From: Actinomycetes bacterium | GTDB taxonomy: Bacteria; Actinomycetota; Acidimicrobiia; Acidimicrobiales; Acidimicrobiaceae | Length of the DNA stretch: 7,980 bases | Direction: 5' to 3' | NCBI GenBank assembly: GCA_021844725.1 | Contig: JAKBSX010000100.1 | Location: 1-7,980 of the forward strand | In this document: piece after piece, positions 1 to 5,570 of the stretch | Position numbering within the stretch: the stretch's first letter is position 1 | Layout of the letters: every line of letters starts with the position of its first letter | Position numbers and translations under genes: made by a program | The notes under the pieces: model-generated | What the model was told of the DNA's origin: nothing | Seen by the model: the letters and a program-made list of their open reading frames with translations, nothing else | Database searches by the model: none

Positions 1-460
1 TCAGGTTGTAGGTGTTTCAGATCCAGCTATGGCTGAGATCATGGTTGGAGTATTGGCTGCGCAAGGATCAAAGAGAGCTATGGTCGTCTTTGGTGAAGAT
101 GGTCTTGATGAGATCTCAACTACGGCGGTTTCAAATGTTTTTGAGCTCTCAAGGGATTCAGAAGATAACCCGGTAATTACCAGATATCAGGTAGATCCCA
201 GAGATTACGGTATAGCACTGGCAAACCTGGATGATTTGCGCGGAGGCGACGCTAGCGACAATGCAAGAGTTGTACTTGAGGTGCTGGAGGGTAAACCGGG
301 GGCAAAGGCGGATATCGCGATTTTGAACGCTGGGGCAGCATTGTATGTCTGCGGTGCCGCTTCGTCAATAGCGCTGGGAATAGAAATGGCACGGAATTCA
401 ATAGTTTCAGGCGGGGCTCTGAAATCGCTCCATACTTTGATAGAAGCTTCTCAGCTGTGA
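1..460 (+). CDS. trpD: Anthranilate phosphoribosyltransferase, C-terminal part (5' end outside window)
   Basis: The reading frame is open from base 2 and gives the last 152 residues; the start lies upstream of the window. The enzyme transfers a phosphoribosyl group from PRPP to anthranilate, the second step of tryptophan synthesis, in the cytosol. Recognisable family features are the segment QVVGVSDPAMAEIM at the left edge, the signature GEDGLDEIS about 30 residues in, and the C-terminal helical region NAGAALYVCGAA followed by a SGGALKSL segment, which matches the NAAAALW...A.SGAAL ending of TrpD proteins. The gene ends with TGA at 458-460. No other trp gene follows, so here trpD is not followed by trpC/trpB. 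The N-terminal PRPP-binding half cannot be examined. Identification is firm; the only reservation is that the protein is partial. Confidence 0.93.
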   Translation, partial: QVVGVSDPAMAEIMVGVLAAQGSKRAMVVFGEDGLDEISTTAVSNVFELSRDSEDNPVITRYQVDPRDYGIALANLDDLRGGDASDNARVVLEVLEGKPGAKADIAILNAGAALYVCGAASSIALGIEMARNSIVSGGALKSLHTLIEASQL

Positions 461-470
461 AGGTTTGATA

Positions 471-500
471 TTGTGACAAGTCCGTCCAGTGGTTTATTAT
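471..500 (+). promoter_or_regulatory. Candidate sigma-70-type promoter upstream of the zinc-ribbon gene
   Basis: TTGTGA (471-476) and TATTAT (495-500) are separated by 18 nt, four and five matches to the -35 and -10 consensus. Transcription would begin near 507 and leave a leader of about 75 nt that contains the hairpin at 544-578. This was found by eye only; AT-rich intergenic DNA yields such matches by chance. Confidence 0.3.
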
Positions 501-543
501 TTCAGATGCAATCCTAATAAAACCAGTTGGAATTGCCGGGTTT

Positions 544-578
544 ATGAGATGAGTAGGTCCTACCTCGGCTAGTCTCAT
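544..578 (+). promoter_or_regulatory. Nested inverted repeat (possible mRNA leader hairpin) just before the GTG start
   Basis: Outer arms ATGAGA (544-549) and TCTCAT (573-578) are perfectly complementary. Inside them GAGTAGG (551-557) can pair with CCTACCTC (559-566) with one bulged C. The structure ends four bases before the GTG at 583 and occupies the place where a ribosome-binding site would be expected; no GGAGG-like sequence is visible there. It could influence translation of the zinc-ribbon gene. It is not a classical terminator, because only a short TTT follows. Confidence 0.3.
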
Positions 579-582
579 TTCT

Positions 583-798
583 GTGAATAAGACTAGATAT
601 CGTTGCGCGGCCTGTGGGAACGTCACTCGGTTTGACGTGACAGTGAGCAAGAAAACCAAATCATTTTATCATTTCAGCATCGGCGGAGATTTAAGAGTCG
701 AACAGGAAGATGTGCTTGAAGAAACTGTTGATGAAGTGAGTTGCCGATGGTGCGGACATTCCAAATCTATTGAAATAGTCGAGGGTCAAGAAGGTTAA
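583..798 (+). CDS. Small zinc-ribbon protein, function unknown
   Basis: A 71-residue cytosolic protein with two CxxC knuckles: C8-A-A-C11 near the N-terminus and C54-R-W-C57 followed by GH. This is the spacing of a zinc ribbon that binds one metal ion through four cysteines. The stretch between them is basic first (KKTKSFYHF) and then acidic (EQEDVLEETVDE). GTG at 583 is the only reasonable start: the frame is closed by TGA at 550-552 and the RYRCAACG segment follows directly. No Shine-Dalgarno sequence is evident; a stem-loop occupies the upstream 40 nt. Small proteins of this form are common as uncharacterised genes in actinobacteria. The role (nucleic-acid binding or metal binding) cannot be decided from sequence. 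That it is a real gene is supported by the paired cysteines and by codon-level continuity. Confidence 0.75.
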   Translation: MNKTRYRCAACGNVTRFDVTVSKKTKSFYHFSIGGDLRVEQEDVLEETVDEVSCRWCGHSKSIEIVEGQEG

Positions 799-838
799 CT
801 CAATTTTTTAGGAACTTATATTACAAAATAGTTACTTT

Positions 839-858
839 TTGACAACAGAGTGTAGAAT
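839..858 (+). promoter_or_regulatory. Possible promoter elements before the reductase gene
   Basis: A perfect TTGACA occurs at 839-844 and a TANNNT hexamer, TAGAAT, at 853-858, 12 nt before the ATG at 870. The two are only 8 nt apart, so they are unlikely to form one promoter. TAGAAT alone could give a very short or leaderless message, a start mode common in actinobacteria. If TTGACA is used, the -10 would fall at about 862-867 (TAACTA, poor) and transcription would start inside the present start codon region. Ambiguous. Confidence 0.25.
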
Positions 859-869
859 AACTAACTAGT

Positions 870-1670
870 ATGTTAGGCGTGGAAAATCAATTGACTAATT
901 CTGAACCAGATTCCAATACCTTACAACTCCGGCTGGCTCGAAAGACCCCGATAAAAGAGTGGCAGTTGGCAGATGTAGTAGACGTGATCGTGGAGACCCC
1001 AGAGACTTCAACATTGCGCCTAGCGCTTCCGAATCCCTCAAGCTTTATACCCGGGCAATATTACAATATTCGTATACCCGTAGAAGGAAGGCCACGACCA
1101 ATTCAGCGGGCTTATTCGATTGGATCTTCGCCTTACCCGGACTTTGGAATAATTGAGGTTGGGGTTAAAGAGATGGTTGGTGGCCTGGTTTCGCCTGTTC
1201 TTGTAAGGGATACGCCGGTAGGTTCCAAACTTGAGGTGAGGGGACCTTATGGGGCTTTCAACTGGACGGAGGAGATGGGTGGGCCCCTTCTGTTAGTGGC
1301 GGCTGGTTCAGGTGTTGTACCTTTTATGTCAATGATTCGTTACGCCAAGGCAAAGAATCTCACACAGCCAATGCACCTCCTATTTTCCTCCAAATCTAAA
1401 GAATACGTCATTTACGGTGACGAACTCAATAAGCTGCAGGAGGAAACAGGCTGGCTAAAGGTGACTCATACGTATACCCGTGATCCAAAAGACCCAACTG
1501 CTCGATTCCATCGACGAATTGATAAAGAAATGCTCCAGGATTTACTTGAGGAAACCTCTCCTAAATTGGGCTATCTTTGTGGACCTCCGGAGATGGTCGA
1601 GCTTTGTGAGGTTGCATTGAGGGAGCTGGGCATGGAGCCAGGTTCAGTATTTTCAGAGAAATACGACTGA
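870..1670 (+). CDS. FAD-binding oxidoreductase, ferredoxin-NAD(P)H reductase family
   Basis: A 266-residue flavoprotein of the ferredoxin-NADP reductase fold, expected to move electrons between NAD(P)H and a partner through FAD in the cytosol. The FAD domain covers about residues 30-130: FIPGQYYNIRIP (59-70), the flavin-binding RAYSIGSSP (80-88) and GPYGAFNW (125-132). The NAD(P)-binding domain follows, with VAAGSGVVPFMSM (143-155) as the nucleotide loop and LCGPPEMV (236-243). No 2Fe-2S ferredoxin domain is fused at either end, so it needs a separate electron partner, and none is encoded in this window. The first 25 or so residues look unconserved and no Shine-Dalgarno sequence precedes the ATG, so a later start (GTG at 879, for example) is possible. 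The C-terminus ends in SEKYD. The DUF4031 gene starts 12 nt downstream, suggesting cotranscription. The family is certain; the specific partner and substrate are unknown. Confidence 0.85.
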   Translation: MLGVENQLTNSEPDSNTLQLRLARKTPIKEWQLADVVDVIVETPETSTLRLALPNPSSFIPGQYYNIRIPVEGRPRPIQRAYSIGSSPYPDFGIIEVGVKEMVGGLVSPVLVRDTPVGSKLEVRGPYGAFNWTEEMGGPLLLVAAGSGVVPFMSMIRYAKAKNLTQPMHLLFSSKSKEYVIYGDELNKLQEETGWLKVTHTYTRDPKDPTARFHRRIDKEMLQDLLEETSPKLGYLCGPPEMVELCEVALRELGMEPGSVFSEKYD

Positions 1671-1682
1671 GCTATCATTTGA

Positions 1683-1937
1683 GTGATGATACTGGTGGAT
1701 CAGGCCATTTGGCCTTTCAAGGGTAGACGGTGGGCGCACCTGATTTCGGATTCGTCATTTGATGAGCTTCACAGCTTTGCTGAAAGACTCGGCATTGAGC
1801 CAAGGTTGTTTCAGGGGGACCATTACGACGTAGATTCCAAAACCAGAGAATTAGCGTTACAATTTGGCGCGGTAGCTGTTGATTTTAGGGATATTGTCAA
1901 ATCGCTAAGGAAGTCGGGGCTTAGGCGGCCTAAATGA
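1683..1937 (+). CDS. DUF4031 domain protein
   Basis: An 84-residue protein matching the DUF4031 pattern: a short N-terminal strand ILVDQAIWPFKGRRWAHL, then SFDELHSFAERLGI, FQGDHYDV and a C-terminal AVDFRDIVKSLRKSGLRR. The RRWAHL and GDHYDV motifs (about residues 15-20 and 45-50) and the closing LRR are diagnostic of the family as I know it. Its biochemical function is not established. Translation can begin at GTG 1683 or ATG 1686; the two adjoin and cannot be separated, and no strong ribosome-binding site is visible. It lies 12 nt after the reductase stop and is probably cotranscribed with it, perhaps translationally coupled. A small palindrome, TTAGGCGGCCTAA (1921-1933), sits at the very end of the gene but is not followed by a T-run, so it is a weak terminator candidate at best. 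Confidence 0.8.
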   Translation: MMILVDQAIWPFKGRRWAHLISDSSFDELHSFAERLGIEPRLFQGDHYDVDSKTRELALQFGAVAVDFRDIVKSLRKSGLRRPK

Positions 1938-1961
1938 TTTGTTGCCAAGAATTTGGCTCTC

Positions 1962-1990
1962 TTGAAACGTGTGTAGCGCCCACGTATCAA
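1962..1990 (+). promoter_or_regulatory. Candidate promoter upstream of the mannosyltransferase
   Basis: TTGAAA (1962-1967) and TATCAA (1985-1990) have a 17-nt spacer, five and four matches to consensus. A short inverted repeat ACGTG/CACGT (1967-1971, 1981-1985) lies almost entirely within the spacer. An alternative -10, TAGGAT, is at 2005-2010. The leader would be roughly 60 nt. Judged by eye. Confidence 0.28.
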
Positions 1991-2058
1991 AGATTGGAAT
2001 AGTGTAGGATCATGTGAAAAGCTGACACTGTTTCATTAGCAATGTTGCTGGAGAGCGG

Positions 2059-3195
2059 ATGGGTAAACACCTTTTAGTAACAAATGATTTCCCGCCAAAG
2101 GTGGGCGGAATCCAGAATTACTTGTATGAGTTATGGAGTAGGTTAGATCCCTCCAGCTTTGTGGTTGTGACGACTTCGCACCCGGAGGCTAAACAATTTG
2201 ACTTGGAGCAGAGGTTTAAGATTGTTAGGCTGCATAGACGGGTGTTGCTCCCTACTCGCTCTTTGGCTAAAGATATCCAAGACCTGGCAATTGTCAATAA
2301 AGCGGAATTCATAATTTGGGATCCGGCATTGCCGGTAGGACTGCTGGCGCCGACGATGGGGATTCCCTATGCGGTGGTTTTGCATGGTGCTGAGCTCACC
2401 ATACCTGCTCATTTGCCAATCGCTTCTATGCGGCTCCGTAAGGTTTTAGGTGGTGCTGAGTTTGTGGTTGTAGCTGGCCAGTATCCTAAGAGCGAGATCG
2501 ATCACCTATTTTCAAAAAAGATGGCAAATGGTCCGGATATTTTAGAGGTACCACCCGGAGTTGATGGTTCGAGATTTCGGGTTCTGGCTCAAGAAGAGCG
2601 CAAAAGATTTAGAGAGCAGCTTGGAATATCCGAGACCGATTTTCTCCTTTGCTCTGTATCGAGACTTGTCCCCAGGAAGGGAATCGATACTCTGGTAGAG
2701 GCAGCGGGACTCCTGCGAAACACTTATCCCTCGCTAAAAGTGCTCATTGCTGGTACCGGTAGGGATCAGAATCGCTTGGCAGCCTTAATTGAGCGGCGAA
2801 AAGCTCCAGTACGGCTCCTGGGGAGAATCAGCGAAGAGGAACTTCCAACGTTGTTAGGTTCAAGTGATTCCTTTGCCATGTTATGCAGAAGTCGATGGGC
2901 GGGCCTTGAACAGGAAGGATTTGGAATAGTGTTTCTTGAAGCTAGTTCTTGCGGGATTCCGGTTATAGCTGGATATTCAGGAGGATCATGTGAAGCAGTG
3001 GTGAACCAAGAAACTGGTTTTGTAATATATAAGCCAAAATCTGCAAGGCGCACTGCCGAAGCGATTTCAATGTTGATTGAAGATGAAGAACTACGACGAA
3101 ATATGGGGACAAAAGGTCGCGTGAGAGCGACCGATTTATTTTCCTATGATATTTTATCAGTTCGATTGCAAAATTACCTTGATAAGGTAGTGTGA
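2059..3195 (+). CDS. pimB: GT4-family glycosyltransferase, PimB-like phosphatidylinositol monomannoside mannosyltransferase
   Basis: A 378-residue GT-B glycosyltransferase. PimB (PimB' in corynebacteria) adds the second mannose, alpha-1,6-linked, from GDP-mannose to phosphatidylinositol monomannoside at the cytosolic face of the membrane, on the route to PIMs, lipomannan and lipoarabinomannan. Visible features: N-terminal VTNDFPPKVGGIQNYL (residues 7-22) with the GG acceptor/phosphate loop at 16-17; HGAEL (109-113); SRLVPRKGID (201-210) with the donor-phosphate Arg/Lys pair R202 and K207; and the EX7E motif E286-E294 in EGFGIVFLE. The VTNDFPP.xGGIQ.Y start is characteristic of the actinobacterial PimB group. 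ATG 2059 is preceded by GGAG (2050-2053), 5 nt away. Length is usual for the family. The next gene, an SRPBCC protein, also accompanies pimB in mycobacteria. Other GT4 enzymes with lipid acceptors cannot be excluded, so the symbol is assigned with moderate confidence. Confidence 0.82.
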   Translation: MGKHLLVTNDFPPKVGGIQNYLYELWSRLDPSSFVVVTTSHPEAKQFDLEQRFKIVRLHRRVLLPTRSLAKDIQDLAIVNKAEFIIWDPALPVGLLAPTMGIPYAVVLHGAELTIPAHLPIASMRLRKVLGGAEFVVVAGQYPKSEIDHLFSKKMANGPDILEVPPGVDGSRFRVLAQEERKRFREQLGISETDFLLCSVSRLVPRKGIDTLVEAAGLLRNTYPSLKVLIAGTGRDQNRLAALIERRKAPVRLLGRISEEELPTLLGSSDSFAMLCRSRWAGLEQEGFGIVFLEASSCGIPVIAGYSGGSCEAVVNQETGFVIYKPKSARRTAEAISMLIEDEELRRNMGTKGRVRATDLFSYDILSVRLQNYLDKVV

Positions 3196-3323
3196 GCTAG
3201 TAATTCAGCAATTTATTGGACTATTGTATTGTGTAGATGTTGTTGCCTGGCTGATGTTTCTGCTGGGTGATAATCAATTTGGCTATAACTGCAATTGCGG
3301 CTAATTAGGAAGGGATCCGAGCC

Positions 3324-3788
3324 ATGGAAAACGCTCGCGAAAAGATGATCATTGGGGCTACTCCAGTGCAATGCTATGCCATTGCATCGTCTTTTGAGGA
3401 CTATCCCTCTTGGGCCCAGGATATTAAGAAAGTTCAAGTTATTAGACGTGACGACAGTGGTCGTCCCACCGAGGTCACCTATCGAGCCGGGGCTTTTGGC
3501 CGCACTACCTCATATACCCTGAGATACGACTATTCATTAGCTCCCACGTCACTGTCCTGGATACAAATTGTAGGAGATATAACCTCTAAACTCGATGGTT
3601 CTTACACCTTCGAATCACTGGACTTTGACCAGACCGAAGTAACCTATGAATTGAGTGTGGAATTGGCGGTTCCTATCCCTGGTTTTGTCAAACGGAGGGC
3701 CGAGGGAAGAATAGTGCATGCGGCGCTTCGCGACCTAAAGGATCGGGTTGAGTCCCAGGCCTCAATCAGCCCGAGCGCTTCTAAATGA
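3324..3788 (+). CDS. SRPBCC (START-like/polyketide cyclase-type) family protein
   Basis: A 154-residue protein with the helix-grip signature of the SRPBCC superfamily: an opening helix around ATPVQCYAIASSFEDYPSW (residues 12-30), where the F.DYP.W motif is typical; alternating strands TEVTYRAG, TSYTLRYDY, SLSWIQIVG, GSYTFE and TEVTYELSVELAVPIPGF; and a long C-terminal helix that includes residues 126-144. Such proteins form a deep hydrophobic pocket for lipids or other apolar ligands; the ligand here is unknown. No signal peptide is visible, so it is cytosolic. ATG 3324 follows a good AGGAAGGG site (3307-3314), 9 nt away, which decides the start. It lies 128 nt after pimB on the same strand. 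In M. tuberculosis a protein of this class (Rv2185c, from memory) lies close to pimB, so a role near PIM or lipid metabolism is a fair inference, not a demonstration. Confidence 0.82.
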   Translation: MENAREKMIIGATPVQCYAIASSFEDYPSWAQDIKKVQVIRRDDSGRPTEVTYRAGAFGRTTSYTLRYDYSLAPTSLSWIQIVGDITSKLDGSYTFESLDFDQTEVTYELSVELAVPIPGFVKRRAEGRIVHAALRDLKDRVESQASISPSASK

Positions 3789-3979
3789 TCTTTAGGTCTG
3801 TCGCGCCAAATTATTGAGGGCGTCATCAATTAACTTCAGTGGCAGAGTTTGCAATTATGGACGATGCAGTTATGGCCAGTGAAACCTGCCAAAATATGGC
3901 GGTGCCTGCAAATAACTGTTGCCGAGGCGAGTATTTTGATCGTTTCTTCGGGTCAGGTTTTATGATTCTGTCTTGTCGA

Positions 3980-3998
3980 AATTTGAGCTGCTCAAATT
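3980..3998. repeat. Perfect 19-bp palindrome (AATTTGAGC-T-GCTCAAATT)
   Basis: Two 9-nt arms, 3980-3988 and 3990-3998, are exact reverse complements around a single T. The flanks continue imperfectly (TCGA before and after, with one extra A on the left side). The dyad form and AT-rich outer halves suit a transcription-factor operator better than an RNA hairpin, but its distance of about 190 nt from the alaC promoter candidate weakens a direct link. No second copy was found nearby. Confidence 0.4.
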
Positions 3999-4108
3999 CG
4001 ATCGAAGATCGGAATACTGTTTTATTATCTATTCAAAAAAGTTTGCGGAAGCTTCTTCTTCGTCTGAGCCTAAAATGATTACGATTTGCGGGTTCGGCTC
4101 ACTTGTGG

Positions 4109-4133
4109 TGCTTAGCGATACTTGTACTAAGCA
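4109..4133 (+). repeat. Hairpin with 7-bp perfect stem (TGCTTAG/CTAAGCA)
   Basis: Arms at 4109-4115 and 4127-4133 enclose an 11-nt loop; two further G-U pairs can extend the base. It is followed by TTTGTCC, too poor in T for a convincing Rho-independent terminator. It sits 26 nt upstream of the aminotransferase -35 candidate, so it could end upstream transcription weakly or be a binding site. Confidence 0.3.
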
Positions 4134-4158
4134 TTTGTCCTATAGAACAATTTGAGAT

Positions 4159-4188
4159 TTGCATCTGCAGGTTAGAGTGAATTATATA
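4159..4188 (+). promoter_or_regulatory. Candidate promoter of the aminotransferase gene
   Basis: TTGCAT (4159-4164) and TATATA (4183-4188) are spaced by 18 nt; TTATAT one base earlier gives 17. Transcription would begin near 4195 and leave a leader under 20 nt that contains the TAGGGTG ribosome-binding region. This is among the better promoter-like matches in the window, but it is judged by eye. Confidence 0.35.
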
Positions 4189-4212
4189 AATCATGGAGAC
4201 TAGGGTGTTTAC

Positions 4213-5430
4213 ATGGAATTTCGACGAATAACAGGTTTGCCACCATACGTTTTTGGTGTTATCGATTCCTTGAAGGCTCAAGAGAGAAGGGCTGGAAAGG
4301 ATGTAATTGATTTGGGATTCGGTAATCCTGATATTCCATCACCTGATATTGCTGTAAAAAAGTTGGCGGAAGCTGCTCTTAATCCTAGGAACCATCGATA
4401 TTCCTCCAGTCGAGGACTGCCCAACTTGCGCAAGGCAGTGGCGGATATGTACATGAGAAAGTTCAATGTTGAGCTAGATCCCGAAACCGAGGTTGTCACC
4501 ACAATTGGCGCCAAGGAAGGGTTCTCTCATCTGATGTGGGTATTAGTTGGTCCCGGCGACGTCGCACTGGTGCCTTCACCATCGTATCCGATCCACATTT
4601 GGGGACCCCTGTTTGCTGGTGCAGAGGTGAGACAGGTTCGTCTGGGGCCAACTTCTAGGAGCGAAGCTTTAGGTGAGGTGCCCAGAAGAGGTAATCCAGA
4701 GGAGTTCCTTTCTAATCTGGTGGAGGCGTTTGAATCTTCATGGCCCAGGCCCCGGGTGATAGTTATTTCATTTCCACATAATCCAACCACAACTAGCGTC
4801 GATCTGGAATGGATGACGAGAATCGTTGAATTTGCCAGGGAGCGTGAAGTGATCCTGGTTCACGATTTTGCATATTCTGATACAGCCTTTGATGGTTACA
4901 AACCTCCTTCTGTACTTCAGGTTCCAGGCGCCAAGGATGTTTCGGTTGAACTTTACACTTTGACCAAGTCCTATTCGATGGCTGGTTGGCGTGCCGCTTT
5001 TATGGTTGGCAACCGTGACGTTGTGGCTGCACTAACTAAATTGAAGAGCTATCTGGATTATGGAACCTTCCAACCTATTCAGATCGCAGCAACGGTCACG
5101 TTAAATGAGGCGGACGCTTATCCCCCAGTTGTGAACCAGGTTTATCAGTCTCGCCGTGATGTCCTTTGCGAAGGATTGAACAGGATTGGCTGGGAAATAG
5201 AAAAGCCCAGGGGAACCATGTTTGTCTGGAGCGAAATTCCAGAGCCATACCAGGATTTAGGCTCTCTTGAATTTGCCAAGTTCTTAGTTTCCGAGGCTCA
5301 CGTGGCAGTATCGCCTGGCGTCGGATTTGGACCTGGAGGAGAGGGTTTTGTCCGATTCGCGCTGATAGAGAACGAGCAGCGAATTCATCAGGCAGTGAGA
5401 AATCTCAAGAAGGTTCTACCGAAACTTTGA
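4213..5430 (+). CDS. alaC: Class I/II PLP-dependent aminotransferase, AlaC-type glutamate-pyruvate aminotransferase
   Basis: A 405-residue fold-type I aminotransferase that resembles E. coli AlaC (YfdZ) along most of its length. It is expected to interconvert pyruvate plus glutamate with alanine plus 2-oxoglutarate in the cytosol. Shared landmarks: RITGLPPYVF (5-14), DLGFGNPD (33-40), YSSSRGLPNLRKAV (63-76), TIGAKEGFSHLM (97-108), PSPSYPIHIWG (121-131), the HNPTTT cofactor loop (N190), VHDFAYSD with D218 and Y221, the Schiff-base lysine K252 in TLTKSYSMAGWR, SYLDYGTFQPIQ (279-290) and the carboxylate-binding R381 in VRFALIEN. All catalytic residues are present. An extra segment of roughly ten residues (around 146-160) interrupts the region before the large helix, compared with E. 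coli. ATG 4213 follows TAGGGTG (4201-4207). The ACT-domain gene lies 140 nt downstream on the same strand. Close relatives include diaminopimelate-type aminotransferases, so the substrate is likely but unproven. Confidence 0.87.
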   Translation: MEFRRITGLPPYVFGVIDSLKAQERRAGKDVIDLGFGNPDIPSPDIAVKKLAEAALNPRNHRYSSSRGLPNLRKAVADMYMRKFNVELDPETEVVTTIGAKEGFSHLMWVLVGPGDVALVPSPSYPIHIWGPLFAGAEVRQVRLGPTSRSEALGEVPRRGNPEEFLSNLVEAFESSWPRPRVIVISFPHNPTTTSVDLEWMTRIVEFAREREVILVHDFAYSDTAFDGYKPPSVLQVPGAKDVSVELYTLTKSYSMAGWRAAFMVGNRDVVAALTKLKSYLDYGTFQPIQIAATVTLNEADAYPPVVNQVYQSRRDVLCEGLNRIGWEIEKPRGTMFVWSEIPEPYQDLGSLEFAKFLVSEAHVAVSPGVGFGPGGEGFVRFALIENEQRIHQAVRNLKKVLPKL

Positions 5431-5487
5431 TTGATTGAGGGTTTGGAAGAGCTCTAAGCTTTTTGGCCTTTGGTGGGAGATAGTTGA

Positions 5488-5498
5488 GCGCCCGGCGC
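5488..5498. repeat. Short GC-rich inverted repeat between alaC and the ACT gene
   Basis: GCGCC and GGCGC flank one C in otherwise AT-rich spacer DNA. An RNA hairpin would have four G/C pairs with a three-base loop and no T-run after it, so it is not a normal terminator. A weak stem (AAGAGCT with AGCTTTT, about 5447-5464) lies just upstream and could serve as an inefficient terminator of alaC. Confidence 0.2.
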
Positions 5499-5519
5499 AT
5501 TCCAAATAAATTCACATTC

Positions 5520-5548
5520 TTGAAAGACAGCGGAAACCGTGCTGAAAT
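5520..5548 (+). promoter_or_regulatory. Weak promoter candidate for the ACT-domain gene
   Basis: TTGAAA (5520-5525) is followed after 17 nt by TGAAAT (5543-5548). The -35 is good and the -10 poor. With a 140-nt spacer after alaC, an own promoter is plausible, but read-through from alaC is equally possible. Confidence 0.2.
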
Positions 5549-5570
5549 AAATAATGGTTAGGATCTGACT

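Larger units (their letters stand above)
3789..4158. other. Intergenic region without a supportable gene, containing two inverted repeats
   Basis: About 370 nt separate the SRPBCC gene from the aminotransferase promoter. Two short open frames exist here (starting near 3839 and 3973), but both are Cys/Ser/Leu-rich, lack ribosome-binding sites and resemble no family, so they are not called. The stretch holds a perfect 19-bp palindrome at 3980-3998 and a hairpin at 4109-4133, listed separately. No tRNA-like cloverleaf or riboswitch pattern could be recognised. Confidence 0.5.

Noticed and set aside
252..659. 135-codon minus-strand open frame across the trpD end and zinc-ribbon start
   Set aside because: Antisense to two well-supported genes and without family features.
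1921..1933. Palindrome TTAGGCGGCCTAA at the end of the DUF4031 gene as a terminator
   Set aside because: Only five pairs with a three-base loop, partly coding, and no T-run follows.
3839..4078. 79-codon open frame starting at GTG 3839 in the intergenic region
   Set aside because: No ribosome-binding site, Cys/Ser/Leu-rich product with no family resemblance, and an overlapping frame of equal quality; the stretch behaves as non-coding.
4085..4105. T-arm-like string GGGTTCGGCTC suggesting a tRNA
   Set aside because: The flanking bases do not pair as a T stem and no acceptor, D or anticodon arm can be drawn around it.
5447..5464. Terminator after the aminotransferase
   Set aside because: The stem includes a G-U pair and uses up the T-run as its 3' arm, so it does not have the standard stem-plus-T-tract form.
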